A DNA stretch of 64,000 bases from Glutamicibacter uratoxydans (GCF_006539925.1 NZ_BJNY01000007.1:1-64000), one strand, 5' to 3'; positions 35,089-43,544 are shown, counted from the first letter of the stretch. The notes: generated by a model from the sequence alone, not told the origin. Numbers and translations are program-made.

Positions 35089-35775
35089 ATGGTTGATGTG
35101 TCGGTTAACCAGCTTTCAGACAGCGCGCAGAACTACCTCAAGATCATCTATGGCTTGAATGAATGGTCCGATGAGCCAGTCACCGCCAGCGTGATTGCCA
35201 GCAAGTCGGGCATGAAGCTCTCCACCGTCTCCGGCGCCCTGACAAAGCTGCGTCAGCAGGGACTGCTGGACCATGCACCCTACGGCGCCGTCAGCCTCAC
35301 CGACATCGGCCGCGAATACGCGGTGGCCATGGTCCGCCGCCACCGCTTGATCGAGACTTTCCTGGTGCAGATGCTCAACTACGGTTGGGAGCAGGTGCAT
35401 GACGAGGCCGAGCAGCTGGAGCATGCGGTCTCCGACTTCATGATCGAGCGCATCGACGAGCTCTTGGAATACCCGACCCGCGACCCGCACGGCGATCCGA
35501 TCCCCACCGCCAGCGGCGAAGTGGCCATTCCGCAGGCCATCCAGTTGGCGCATGTCAAAGACGGTTCGCGGGTGGTGGTCGAGCGAATTTCAGACGACGA
35601 CTCTGACCTGCTGCAGTATTTCCTGGAACAGGGAATCACCGTCGGCGCACAGCTGCAGATCACTGCCGGAGATCCGTTCTCCGATACCCTCGAGATCCAG
35701 GCAGATTCGACCAAGGAGCCATTGCGGCTGGGCATCCGAGCCACGAGCTCGGTGTGGGTTTCGCTTCAATCTTGA
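35089..35775 (+). CDS. MntR/DtxR-family metal-dependent regulator
   Basis: A 228-aa metalloregulator with the three-part DtxR layout: winged helix (1-70; KSGMKLSTVSGALTKLRQQGLL), dimerisation and metal domain (75-140), and a C-terminal SH3/FeoA-like domain (150-228). The ligand stretch reads VHDEAEQLEH; a Glu occupies the place of the DtxR Cys, as in manganese-type members, so MntR function is likely. ATG 35089 has AAGGA 8 nt before it. The Mn-type ABC transporter at 49014-51588 is a candidate target; no direct evidence. Confidence 0.88.
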   Translation: MVDVSVNQLSDSAQNYLKIIYGLNEWSDEPVTASVIASKSGMKLSTVSGALTKLRQQGLLDHAPYGAVSLTDIGREYAVAMVRRHRLIETFLVQMLNYGWEQVHDEAEQLEHAVSDFMIERIDELLEYPTRDPHGDPIPTASGEVAIPQAIQLAHVKDGSRVVVERISDDDSDLLQYFLEQGITVGAQLQITAGDPFSDTLEIQADSTKEPLRLGIRATSSVWVSLQS

Positions 35776-35840
35776 TACAGATCCGCTGGACCAGAAGACA
35801 CTTTGCCTATTGGTCAGCGAAGAGTTATTGAATGTTAGCT

Positions 35841-35856
35841 ATTCCATATATGGAAT
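35841..35856. promoter_or_regulatory. XRE-gene operator, site 1
   Basis: ATTCCATATATGGAAT, a perfect 16-bp palindrome 22 nt before the start of the XRE-like gene. A near-identical second copy overlaps the start codon, with centres 29 bp apart. Confidence 0.75.
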
Positions 35857-35870
35857 GGTTTTTAGTATCA

Positions 35871-35884
35871 TTCCATATATGGAA
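35871..35884. promoter_or_regulatory. XRE-gene operator, site 2 over start codon
   Basis: TTCCATATATGGAA, perfect 14-bp palindrome (15 of 16 bases as in site 1). The ATG of the gene lies inside it, so binding would block both transcription and initiation. Confidence 0.75.
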
Positions 35885-36634
35885 AGCCCTCATATCAACG
35901 ACTGGGTGCGCAGGTCAGGCCTGACGAAGTCAGCTGTATCGGCATTGTCTGGAGCATCTCTTTCGACAATTCATCGCATCCAGAATCAACAAACTGATCC
36001 ACAGCTGGGCACTTTACGCGAGCTAGCGATCGCCTGCGGGCTCGACTTCGATGTACAAGTACGGCCTCTTTGCGACCCGAATGCGGCCCAGGCCGCGAGG
36101 ATGTTGCTTGAAATCGGCTTTTCTCCAGATCATCAACACAAAGCAGATGAATGGATCAAGCGTTTCGAACGTGCTGGTTTTCGCACATCTGTCGATCTCT
36201 TGAAGGCTGCAGGTCGGAGTAGCGGGCTACTCCATCTTTCTTCTCCCAGCACCTATCTGCGCGGTGATGTGAGGCCGCTGCGCCTCGCGTCTGCGGGAGA
36301 TGCCAGTGGCGGCTCGTGGGCTCTTTCCGGCAAGGCGCATTTGGAATTAGGGGCAGCAAAGAAGCTTTCGGGTCCTCACATACTCTGGGCAGAAGACGCA
36401 GCGAGGGCCACTTCCATGCTCAGGGATTCAATGGTTCCCGCACGGTCAGCATCAACTGCGACTGCAATCATTGCTCAGGCCACGCCGGCACTTTTTCAAC
36501 ATTCTTTCACTCACGAGCGAATCAATTTCGTTTCGCCTGTACAAGCTCTCATCGATGGCTTTTCCTTAGGCAATGAACTTGCTGACGTAGCCTTGGACAT
36601 CGCGAAGAGAGTGGTGGATTCGGACGATTCCTAG
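35879..36634 (+). CDS. XRE-type HTH protein with AbiEi-like C-terminus
   Basis: A 251-aa putative regulator or antitoxin. The N-terminus (about 5-60) is a helix-turn-helix of XRE type (GLTKSAVSALSGASLSTIHRIQNQ). The C-terminal half (about 140-245) has GPHILWAEDAARATSML and VSPVQALIDGFS, which recalls the C-terminal domain of AbiEi antitoxins of type IV toxin-antitoxin systems. No ribosome binding site precedes ATG 35879, and the start lies inside a palindrome, so autoregulation and a leaderless message are likely. No AbiEii nucleotidyltransferase follows. The next gene is a DUF3800 protein. Codon use is less GC-biased than the neighbours, suggesting transfer. Confidence 0.7.
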   Translation: MESPHINDWVRRSGLTKSAVSALSGASLSTIHRIQNQQTDPQLGTLRELAIACGLDFDVQVRPLCDPNAAQAARMLLEIGFSPDHQHKADEWIKRFERAGFRTSVDLLKAAGRSSGLLHLSSPSTYLRGDVRPLRLASAGDASGGSWALSGKAHLELGAAKKLSGPHILWAEDAARATSMLRDSMVPARSASTATAIIAQATPALFQHSFTHERINFVSPVQALIDGFSLGNELADVALDIAKRVVDSDDS

Positions 36635-36886
36635 TCACTAGACAAGATTTCAGAGCGGCTGCTGGGCAAACCTTTCAACCGGCTTCAAGCAACCTAGTCC
36701 ACACCTCTAGCCGGATCGCGGCATTATGGCCACTTCATGGATTGCTCTTCTGGGCCAATGCACCGTCTCGCTATTGGTCGCCACACGTTGCTCGGGACTG
36801 CCAAGCATTGCCGCTTGCTCAATTAACGAATAGCTTTTCAGAGAAGCCGCATAGGCACGGTTCCAGCTGAGAATTACACTAGGTAA
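36635..36886. other. Intergenic stretch between XRE and DUF3800 genes
   Basis: About 250 bp with no complete gene. On the minus strand a frame of about 57 codons is open (stop at 36707-36709) and reads like protein, including SLKSYSLIEQAAMLGSPEQ, but it has no good start and runs from within the DUF3800 promoter region. It may be a fragment of a lost gene. Confidence 0.3.
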
Positions 36887-37591
36887 GTGCCTTTGCCTTT
36901 AGATCGACTTATCTATATAGATGATTCCGGACATCCACAAAGTGGGTTAGTGATCTACGGATGGATTGAGTTTCAGCCGGACCATTGGTCCTCAGTGCTT
37001 CGGAATTGGCTCGACCTACGCAAAAGATTATGGCGAGAATACAACATCCCAGTAACTCAGGAACTGCACACCACTGAATATGCCAACGGTCGCGGACGCA
37101 TTTCTACCAAAATGCCAGACCGATTTGTTCACGAGGGAAATAAGTACTGGAAAGACCTCGGCAGGGAAGTCGCTCTTGAATGTCTGGAGACTCTGCGGTC
37201 CACCGAGGGACTACGACTTGGTTCTGTCTACAGAAGAGGGACACCACAGGATCTGGCACAGACGAGATCAGCAACCTACAAGTCACTCATAAACATATTT
37301 GAGCTAGAGCTCGAAAAATCTGAGTCACTAGCAATGATCGTCATGGACGGGGATGGCAGCGACAGTTCGTATAAAGACACCCACCGAAGCCTGGAGCTTA
37401 GCAAAAGGCACGTGATTGAGGATGCAATCCATCTCGATTCGAAAAATTCCCAGTTGGTTCAAATGGCAGACCTCGTAGCGTGGAGCGCCAATGCTTTCAT
37501 CGATCAGCACTCTAAAAATCGATTTGCCCAAGAGTGGTATCCGAGTTACTTATCAGAACGGGATCCGAGCCGATTTCCACGTGAAATCTAG
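36887..37591 (+). CDS. DUF3800 protein
   Basis: A 234-aa soluble protein of the DUF3800 family, predicted to have an RNase H-like fold. The family acidic residues are visible: YIDDSGH at the N-terminus, ELHTTEY, IVMDGDGSD, and SQLVQMADLVAW near the C-terminus. DUF3800 proteins are frequent in accessory DNA next to abortive infection or restriction genes, but their activity is unproven. GTG 36887 has AGG 4 nt upstream; TTG 36893 is also possible. It follows the XRE/AbiEi-like gene by 252 nt, and lower GC suggests common acquisition. Confidence 0.75.
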   Translation: MPLPLDRLIYIDDSGHPQSGLVIYGWIEFQPDHWSSVLRNWLDLRKRLWREYNIPVTQELHTTEYANGRGRISTKMPDRFVHEGNKYWKDLGREVALECLETLRSTEGLRLGSVYRRGTPQDLAQTRSATYKSLINIFELELEKSESLAMIVMDGDGSDSSYKDTHRSLELSKRHVIEDAIHLDSKNSQLVQMADLVAWSANAFIDQHSKNRFAQEWYPSYLSERDPSRFPREI

Positions 37592-37604
37592 CGGTTAAAC
37601 AGCT

Positions 37605-37639
37605 AGACCCCCATGATCTCAAGTGTATGAGGGGGGTCT
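37605..37639 (+). terminator. Hairpin after DUF3800 gene
   Basis: Arms AGACCCCC and GGGGGTCT separated by 19 nt, 14 nt past the stop codon. No T tract follows, so a terminator role is tentative. Confidence 0.45.
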
Positions 37640-37720
37640 GCAAGTCAAACTATACATGCGAATACACGCTAAAATCAAACTGTCGAGTCCTGTCAAGTCT
37701 GAGCACCGAGCAGCCTAGCA

Positions 37721-38057
37721 CTATCCGAGTTCATGCAGCTCATTGGTTTCATTGCCCCCGTGCCACAGCGCTTCCAAATGGCGAACCAATGCATCGCTTG
37801 ATATAGGGCTGTTGACTTCAACAAAGAGGTTCTATTGAGCTGAATTCGGCAAGTCCCTTCCGCTACAGAGCCGAAGAGTCACTGCTTCCATATTTTCCAT
37901 ATTCCCCTGAGACCCGGATCCGTCAAAGAGCTTGCCGACGGATAGGTCTGTGAAGCAGGTGTGAACATTCGCGCAATTGCCAGCATCGCGCCTACTCAGT
38001 CCCTCAAAGTGGGTCTGAAGAACTGAGCAGGCGATTTTCTCCCGCTGACGCAGACAG
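37721..38057 (-). pseudogene. Possible gene remnant with internal stop
   Basis: The 470-bp gap 37592-38064 has no intact gene. On the minus strand one frame is open for about 112 codons apart from a single TAG at 37832-37834. After that stop it reads NLFVEVNSPISSDALVRHLE and continues to a TAG at 37721, which looks like genuine protein. No start codon with a ribosome binding site is seen. It may be the tail of a decayed accessory gene. Confidence 0.3.
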
Positions 38058-38064
38058 CCTCTAG

Positions 38065-38754
38065 CTAGGCCTTCACCGCCAGGTGCGAAATGTACTCAGG
38101 CAGTTGGTGTACGCCGTCGAGGATGACGTCGTGGTCGAAGCGCTCAAGGTCTTCGCGTCCCAGCTTTCCGGTAAGCACGCCCACCGCCTTCACACCTGCA
38201 TTGGTGGCGGCCTGCAGGTCGTTCACGGTGTCGCCGGCGGCGATCACCCAGGTAACATCGCGAACTCCGGTCAGCTCCATCACGCGGTGAATCATGTAGG
38301 GAGCTGGACGTCCTGCTGCCACTTCGTCTGCTGTCACCACCGCATCCAGCAGTTCGCCTTCTCCGGTCTTCCAGCCCAGTTCTTCCAGCAGCACGCTGGC
38401 CACATCGCGGGAGAAACCTGTGGTCAATGCAATCTTGATTCCCTGCTTCTTCAGCTTCTCAAATGCTTCCACCACCCCTGGCAGCGCCACCGGCGGGTTG
38501 GCCTCGTAGTAGGAAAGCAGCAGCTGGCGGAACCTGTCGAAGGTCGTGTCCACCAGCTTCTCCTCGGCAACTCCCCCGCCCAGCTGGATCAGGTTCGTGA
38601 TGGCTTCACGCTTCTCGGCGCCCATCCACAGCTGCAGGTTCTCTGGGCTGACCTGAACGCCGGTCTCCATGACGCTGTCGGCCAGTGCGCGATAGACGTC
38701 TGCATGCTCATCGATGGTGGTTCCTGCCATGTCGCAGGCAACAAGTTCAATCAT
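38065..38754 (-). CDS. Phosphonatase-like HAD hydrolase
   Basis: A 229-aa cytoplasmic HAD-superfamily enzyme of the PhnX-like group (TIGR03351 type). The nucleophile motif is DMAGTT (Asp8), motif II lies in LTTGFS, and GDTVNDLQA is motif IV. True PhnX cleaves phosphonoacetaldehyde to acetaldehyde and phosphate. Its place opposite a FAD oxidase and a PhnCDE importer fits hydrolysis of phosphonoacetaldehyde or a related phosphonate aldehyde. It is 29 nt downstream of the GntR gene. Confidence 0.88.
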   Translation of the reverse strand: MIELVACDMAGTTIDEHADVYRALADSVMETGVQVSPENLQLWMGAEKREAITNLIQLGGGVAEEKLVDTTFDRFRQLLLSYYEANPPVALPGVVEAFEKLKKQGIKIALTTGFSRDVASVLLEELGWKTGEGELLDAVVTADEVAAGRPAPYMIHRVMELTGVRDVTWVIAAGDTVNDLQAATNAGVKAVGVLTGKLGREDLERFDHDVILDGVHQLPEYISHLAVKA

Positions 38755-38783
38755 GGTGTTTTCCTTTTGTGTGAAATCGGCGG

Positions 38784-39548
38784 CTAGGCAACGGCACTGG
38801 GAATCCGCGACAGGGCCGCCCGGTGCTCGCTGGTGTTTTCAATGGTGAAGTTCGCCAGCTGCGGCAGGTAGCGGTCATCGGAGTATTCGAGGACCTCGCC
38901 GGTGCTGGTGGAAGTGATGCGCTGCTCGCGCAGCAGCGGGGTGCCTTGGGCAACGCCGAGCAGTTCGCTGTCTGTGGCATCGGCGGCCACCGCGTCGATG
39001 ATGTGCCGGCCGCGGGCCAGGTCGATGCCCTGCTCGCGCAGGTAGCTGAAGATCGAGCCGGAGTCGGTGTCGAAGTCGAAGAGCAGCCGCCCGGCTTCCG
39101 GTTCAAAGCTGCTGCGTTCGATCATTGCAGGGGTTCCATCCAGCAGGCGCAGGCGAAGCACCTGCACCACCATGCTCGACTCTTCGACCTGCAGCTGTTG
39201 GGCCACCTGCTCGCCTGCAGTGCGCTTGGCCAGCTCGATGGTGCGCTGCCCGGGTTCCTGGCCCACCGAATGGGCCCATTCGGTGAATGACATGAAGGTG
39301 GAGAAAGACTGCGACTTCACCGCATGGGCCACCACCGGAGGCTTGCCCTGCCCGCCGGAAATCAGGCCTTCTGCACGCAGCGCGGCCAGCGCGTGGCGCA
39401 CCGTTCCCCGCGATGCATTGGACTGCAGGCACAGCTCGGCTTCGCTGGGAAGCTGATCACCCTCGGCCCAGCGGCCGGAGGCGATGTGCGCACGCAATTC
39501 GGCCGCCAGCACCTGATGCTTTGGTTGATTCTTATTCTGGGTCACCAC
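38784..39548 (-). CDS. GntR/UTRA-family regulator of the phosphonate cluster
   Basis: A 254-aa repressor-type protein with an N-terminal GntR winged helix (about 8-75; LPSEAELCLQSNASRGTVRHALAAL) and a UTRA ligand domain (about 95-245). GTG 39548 or 39545 is preferred over TTG 39575 because a palindrome (39545-39564) covers this point and would otherwise be coding. No ribosome binding site is seen, so the message may be leaderless. It should control both the phnX-like gene downstream and the divergent oxidase-phnDCE operon, through the two ACTTG-N6-CAAGT sites. Confidence 0.88.
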   Translation of the reverse strand: MVTQNKNQPKHQVLAAELRAHIASGRWAEGDQLPSEAELCLQSNASRGTVRHALAALRAEGLISGGQGKPPVVAHAVKSQSFSTFMSFTEWAHSVGQEPGQRTIELAKRTAGEQVAQQLQVEESSMVVQVLRLRLLDGTPAMIERSSFEPEAGRLLFDFDTDSGSIFSYLREQGIDLARGRHIIDAVAADATDSELLGVAQGTPLLREQRITSTSTGEVLEYSDDRYLPQLANFTIENTSEHRAALSRIPSAVA

Positions 39549-39564
39549 TTGATCATACAAGTGG
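39545..39564. promoter_or_regulatory. GntR operator, site 1 (regulator side)
   Basis: CCACTTG-N6-CAAGTGG, a perfect 7-bp dyad with a 6-nt spacer, overlapping the proposed GntR start. Confidence 0.7.
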
Positions 39565-39646
39565 AAAATCCCCAATCACAGGGGTTTAGCAGGCCAAGAA
39601 GTGAAGCTTTAGTTAACGGAAATCTCCCAATCTGAACTTCAGGCAA

Positions 39647-39662
39647 ACTTGTTCAAACAAGT
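39647..39662. promoter_or_regulatory. GntR operator, site 2 (oxidase side)
   Basis: ACTTG-N6-CAAGT, same core and spacing as site 1, 37 nt before the FAD oxidase start. Confidence 0.7.
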
Positions 39663-39698
39663 GCCAATCTGGCTTGAATTGCCCTTTCCACACCCCGC

Positions 39699-40904
39699 AT
39701 GATCGATTCCGTGAAGAACGAAAACAACTTCAGCAAGCAGCCAACCGCCGTCGAAAAAACCGACGTGCTGATCGTCGGTGCGGGCATTGTGGGACTGGCC
39801 CACGCCGCCCAGGCGCTGGACGCCGGCTACTCGGTGACAGTCATCGACAGGGACCACCAGGCGGTCGGAGCCTCGGTGCGCAACTTCGGCCACTGCTGCA
39901 TCACCGCACAGAGCGGCGAACTCTACGAGATTGCGCAGAACGGCCGCGGCCTGTGGCTCGACTATGCACAGCGTGCGGGGTTCTGGGCTGTTGAATCAGG
40001 TGCGGTGGTCGTCGCCTCCACCGAGACCGAGCTTCAGGTGCTGCGCGAACTCTCCGGCGAGCGCGAGGCAGGCCAGGTCGAACTGCTCAGCGCCCAGCAG
40101 GTCGCCGCCCACCTGGGGCGCAGCGGCACCGAGGGAATCCTCGGCGGCGCCCGCCTGCGCGACGACCTCCGGGTGGACCCGCGCACCACCGTGGCCACGC
40201 TGGCCGCCTGGATCGATGCGCAGCCGCGCGGACAGGTGCTGTTCAATACCAGTGCGCTGGGCTTTGACGCCGGAGAAGAGGCCCGGGCCGTGGTGAACAC
40301 CAGCCGCGGCCGCATCGCGGCGGACCAGGTCTTCGTGTGCGTCGGCCACGACGTCGACTACCTGTTCCCGCAGCTGGCCGCCGACCACCAGATCCGCCGC
40401 TGCGCGCTGCAGATGGCCCGCTCCGAGGCGAAGCCGGAACTGGATCTGTCCCCGGCGATCCTCACCGCCACCTCAATGCTGCGCTACGAAGCGTTCACGC
40501 TGGTTCCCTCCGCTGCCAAGCTGCGCGAGGAAGTCGCCGCCAGATCCCCGCAGCTGCTTGCGGCCGAAGCAAACATCATGTTCACCCAGCGCCCCGACGG
40601 CTCGCTGTTGCTGGGCGATTCTCACACCTATGAACTGACCCAAACGCCCTTCCTGAACGAGAAGACCTCCAGCCACCTGCTGGAGGCCATCGAAGAGATC
40701 TTGGGCGCCGGGCAGCTGGACATCGCCGAACGCTGGCAGGGCATCTATGCCTCCAGCGCGGTGGGTCCGCTGCTTGTCGCCGATGTTGCCGACGGCGTCA
40801 CCGTGGTCTCGGTGACCGCCGGCGTCGGCATGACCCTGTCCTTCGGCCTGGCGCAGCGAAATGTTGCCCAGCGCCTCACCGATTCCCGCCAGCTGGCCTA
40901 CTAG
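39699..40904 (+). CDS. FAD-dependent oxidoreductase of phosphonate cluster (TIGR03364 type)
   Basis: A 401-aa flavoenzyme of the glycine-oxidase/DAO fold. The FAD motif is VLIVGAGIVGLAHAAQALDAG (about residues 23-43), followed by the substrate cap and a C-terminal GVGMTLSFGLAQRNV. Relatives next to phosphonate transporters are thought to oxidise aminoalkylphosphonates such as 2-aminoethylphosphonate or N-methylated forms to phosphonoacetaldehyde. This would replace the usual PhnW transaminase, which is absent here. ATG 39699 has no good ribosome binding site; GTG 39711 is an alternative. First gene of a four-gene operon. Confidence 0.88.
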   Translation: MIDSVKNENNFSKQPTAVEKTDVLIVGAGIVGLAHAAQALDAGYSVTVIDRDHQAVGASVRNFGHCCITAQSGELYEIAQNGRGLWLDYAQRAGFWAVESGAVVVASTETELQVLRELSGEREAGQVELLSAQQVAAHLGRSGTEGILGGARLRDDLRVDPRTTVATLAAWIDAQPRGQVLFNTSALGFDAGEEARAVVNTSRGRIAADQVFVCVGHDVDYLFPQLAADHQIRRCALQMARSEAKPELDLSPAILTATSMLRYEAFTLVPSAAKLREEVAARSPQLLAAEANIMFTQRPDGSLLLGDSHTYELTQTPFLNEKTSSHLLEAIEEILGAGQLDIAERWQGIYASSAVGPLLVADVADGVTVVSVTAGVGMTLSFGLAQRNVAQRLTDSRQLAY

Positions 40905-40933
40905 TCCCCCTACACTTTTTGGAGCAACTCGCA

Positions 40934-41863
40934 ATGAAGCTTTCCCGCACCCTTCCCCTGGCAGCCCTGTCCCTGGGCCTGCTCGCCATGACCGCCTGCG
41001 GCGCCAGCACCGCCAAGGGCAGCACCGAGCCGGCCGCCGAGGCCACGCCTTCCTACTGCGCCGACGGCCCAATCAAGTTCGGCATCGAGCCCTTCGAAGC
41101 CCCTGCCAAGCTGGAGCCTGCCTATGGCGTGCTCGCCGACGCGCTGGAGCGCGAACTGAAGTGCGAGGTCGAGGTCCAGGTAGTGGAGGACTACTCGGCA
41201 GAGGTGCTCGCCATGCGCAACGGCAAGCTGGACCTGGGCCAGTTCGGCCCGGTGGGCTTTGTCTTCGCCAGCCAGCAGGCCGGGGCCGAGCCGCTGGCTT
41301 CCTTCGGCACCGCCGAGGGCAAGCTGAGCACCTACACCGCCGGCATCTGGGTCCCCAAGGATTCACCGGTCAAGAGCATCGAGGACCTGCGTGGCAAGGA
41401 CCTGGCCCTAGGCAGCGTCGGCTCCACCTCCGGAGATGTGCTGCCGCGCTACGCGCTGAAGACCGCAGGCATCCCGGAGGCGGAGGTGAACATCAACTAC
41501 GCCGGCGGCCACCCCGAGGCGCTGCTGGCGCTGGCCAACGGCACCGTCGACGCGGCCCAGATCAACACCCAGACCCTCGCCACCGCCGAGGCGGAGGGCA
41601 CCTTCAAGAAGGAAGACTTCCGCCAGGTCTGGACCTCGGAAGCCATTCCTAACGATCCGATCACCGTTCGCCCGGATGCCGATCCTGCGCTGAAGGAAGC
41701 AGTGAAGAAGGCGCTGCTGAACCTGCCCAAGGAAGACATCGCCCAGGTGGGCGAGTTCCTTGACGTGAGCCCCGCCGGCCAGCTGCTGGAGGTCACCAAG
41801 GACACCTATAAGCCGCTGTTCGATCTGGCCAGCGAAATGGGCCTGACCGAGAAGGACATCTAA
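40934..41863 (+). CDS. phnD: Phosphonate ABC transporter binding lipoprotein
   Basis: A 309-aa surface lipoprotein with signal MKLSRTLPLA and lipobox LLAMTAC. The mature part is a PhnD/SsuA2-type binding protein: IKFGIEPFEAPAKL, YSAEVLAMRNGKLDLGQFGPVGFVFA and GSVGSTSGDVLPRYALK. GGAG lies 9 nt before ATG 40934. It delivers phosphonates to PhnCE; its stop overlaps the phnC start (TAATG). Confidence 0.93.
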   Translation: MKLSRTLPLAALSLGLLAMTACGASTAKGSTEPAAEATPSYCADGPIKFGIEPFEAPAKLEPAYGVLADALERELKCEVEVQVVEDYSAEVLAMRNGKLDLGQFGPVGFVFASQQAGAEPLASFGTAEGKLSTYTAGIWVPKDSPVKSIEDLRGKDLALGSVGSTSGDVLPRYALKTAGIPEAEVNINYAGGHPEALLALANGTVDAAQINTQTLATAEAEGTFKKEDFRQVWTSEAIPNDPITVRPDADPALKEAVKKALLNLPKEDIAQVGEFLDVSPAGQLLEVTKDTYKPLFDLASEMGLTEKDI

Positions 41864-42624
41864 TGCAGCAGGCTGCACTGAGCGTGAGCTCCCTTGCCAA
41901 GTCCTACAACGGGCGCACGGTGCTGGACGACGTCGACTTCCAGGTCCACCGCGGAGAACTCGTGGCATTCCTGGGAGCCAACGGCTCGGGCAAGTCCACC
42001 ACCCTCAAATGCGTGGCCGGGCTGGCCGAACCGGATGCCGGGCGCATCGAGCTGGACGGCCAGCAGCTGGCAGGGCTCTCCGGGCGCCAGCTGGCCCTGG
42101 CCCGCTCCACTGCGGCCATGGTCTTCCAGAAGATCCACCTGGTGCCGCGGCGCACCGCCCTGGACAATGTCTGCGCCGGCGGCCTGGCCCGGGTCTCCGG
42201 GCTGGCCTCCGTCTCCCCGATGTTCTTCTCCCGGCAGCTGCGCGAAGAAGCCATGGCCTGCCTGGACCGGGTGGGCCTGGCGGACCGCGCACTGGAGAAG
42301 GTCGGCCGGCTCTCCGGAGGACAGCAGCAGCGCGTGGCCATTGCCCGCGCCTTGTGCCAACGCGCCGCGGTGCTGCTGGCCGACGAGCCGGTCTCCGCGC
42401 TCGACCCGAACGCCGCCGAACACGTCATGGCGCTGCTCGCCGAGCTGGCCCACGAGGAAAACCTTGCGGTGGCAGCAGTGCTGCACCAGCCCGAGCTTGC
42501 CATCCGCCACGCCGACCGGGCCATCGGGCTGCTGCACGGCAGCATCGCCTTCAACGCCCCGGTGGCCGAACTGAACGAGAAGATCCTTCACACCCTGTAC
42601 TCCCCCGAAAGGAACGCGGCATGA
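41863..42624 (+). CDS. phnC: Phosphonate ABC transporter ATPase
   Basis: A 253-aa ATPase with Walker A GANGSGKSTTLK, ABC signature LSGGQQQRVAIARAL and Walker B VLLADEPVSALDP. It powers phosphonate import. Overlaps phnD and phnE by 1 and 4 nt, so the three are coupled. Confidence 0.94.
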   Translation: MQQAALSVSSLAKSYNGRTVLDDVDFQVHRGELVAFLGANGSGKSTTLKCVAGLAEPDAGRIELDGQQLAGLSGRQLALARSTAAMVFQKIHLVPRRTALDNVCAGGLARVSGLASVSPMFFSRQLREEAMACLDRVGLADRALEKVGRLSGGQQQRVAIARALCQRAAVLLADEPVSALDPNAAEHVMALLAELAHEENLAVAAVLHQPELAIRHADRAIGLLHGSIAFNAPVAELNEKILHTLYSPERNAA

Positions 42625-43493
42625 GCGTGCTCACCGAGCCACGAGCCGGCAAGGCGGCTAAGAGCTGGAACACTGCATCCAGCGCCCCGGCGGCATTGCG
42701 CGTCCCGGTAGATCCGAACCGCGGGCGCAAGCGCATGCTGTGGGTCAGCGCCGCGGCAGTCATTGTGGCGCTGCATGTGCTGGCCTTCGCCGGCACCGAC
42801 TTCGACCCGGCGCTGCTGGTGGACGGCTGGCAGGGCATGGCCCGGTTCATCTCCGATGCCTTCCCGCCGAACCTCGATTGGGAAACTGTCATCAAGCCGG
42901 GCCTGGATGCCACCTTGGTGACCCTGTGGATCGGCCTGCTGGGCACCACGCTGTCCATCCCGAGCGCACTGGTGCTGGCGGTGCTCGCCTCGCGCACCAC
43001 CACCCCGCACCCGGCGGCCTACCAAGTCTCCCGTTCGATCCTCTCCTTCTTCCGCGCCGTACCTGACATCGTGTTCGCACTGATCTTCGTCACCGCGGTG
43101 GGCCTGGGCCCCTTCGCCGGCGTGCTGGCGCTGATCTGCCACAACACCGGCGTGATGGGCAAGCTGTGGGCCGAGTCCATGGAAGAGACCGACCAGGGTC
43201 CGCAGCAGGCGCTGTCCACCGCGGGCGCCTCCAAGCTGCAGCAGATCGCCCACGGCTCCCTGCCGCTGGTCATCCCGCAGTTCGTCGGGCTGCTGCTCTA
43301 CCGCTTCGACGTGAACGTGCGCTCCTCGCTGGTGCTGGGCCTGGTGGGCGCCGGAGGCATCGGCCTGCTGATCAACCAGGCGATCAAGTCCTTCCAGTTC
43401 GACACCATGCTCACCCACATCATCATCGTGCTGGTGCTGATCATCATCGTCGACCAGGCCTCGGGCTTCATCCGCCGCAAGCTTGCGGTCTAG
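42621..43493 (+). CDS. phnE: Phosphonate ABC transporter permease
   Basis: A 290-aa membrane permease with six predicted helices. The cytoplasmic coupling loop (AESMEETDQGPQQALSTAGAS, GVMGKLWAESMEE) is the PhnE signature. Last gene of the operon, followed by a hairpin. A longer upstream frame overlaps phnC and is not used. Confidence 0.94.
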   Translation: MSVLTEPRAGKAAKSWNTASSAPAALRVPVDPNRGRKRMLWVSAAAVIVALHVLAFAGTDFDPALLVDGWQGMARFISDAFPPNLDWETVIKPGLDATLVTLWIGLLGTTLSIPSALVLAVLASRTTTPHPAAYQVSRSILSFFRAVPDIVFALIFVTAVGLGPFAGVLALICHNTGVMGKLWAESMEETDQGPQQALSTAGASKLQQIAHGSLPLVIPQFVGLLLYRFDVNVRSSLVLGLVGAGGIGLLINQAIKSFQFDTMLTHIIIVLVLIIIVDQASGFIRRKLAV

Positions 43494-43507
43494 CAGCACC
43501 CCATCAC

Positions 43508-43544
43508 GCAGCGGGGGCCTCCACCTGATGGAGGTCCCCGCTGC
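43508..43544 (+). terminator. phn operon terminator
   Basis: Hairpin of 16-bp arms (GCAGCGGGGGCCTCCA and near-complement) with a 5-nt loop, 14 nt after phnE. No T tract. Confidence 0.7.

Noticed and set aside
35552-35878. Upstream extension of the XRE-like gene to 360 codons
   Set aside because: It overlaps the MntR-like gene and the operator; the family start and the palindrome fit ATG 35879.
35841-36634. A complete AbiE type IV toxin-antitoxin system
   Set aside because: Only an AbiEi-like C-terminus is present; no nucleotidyltransferase toxin follows.
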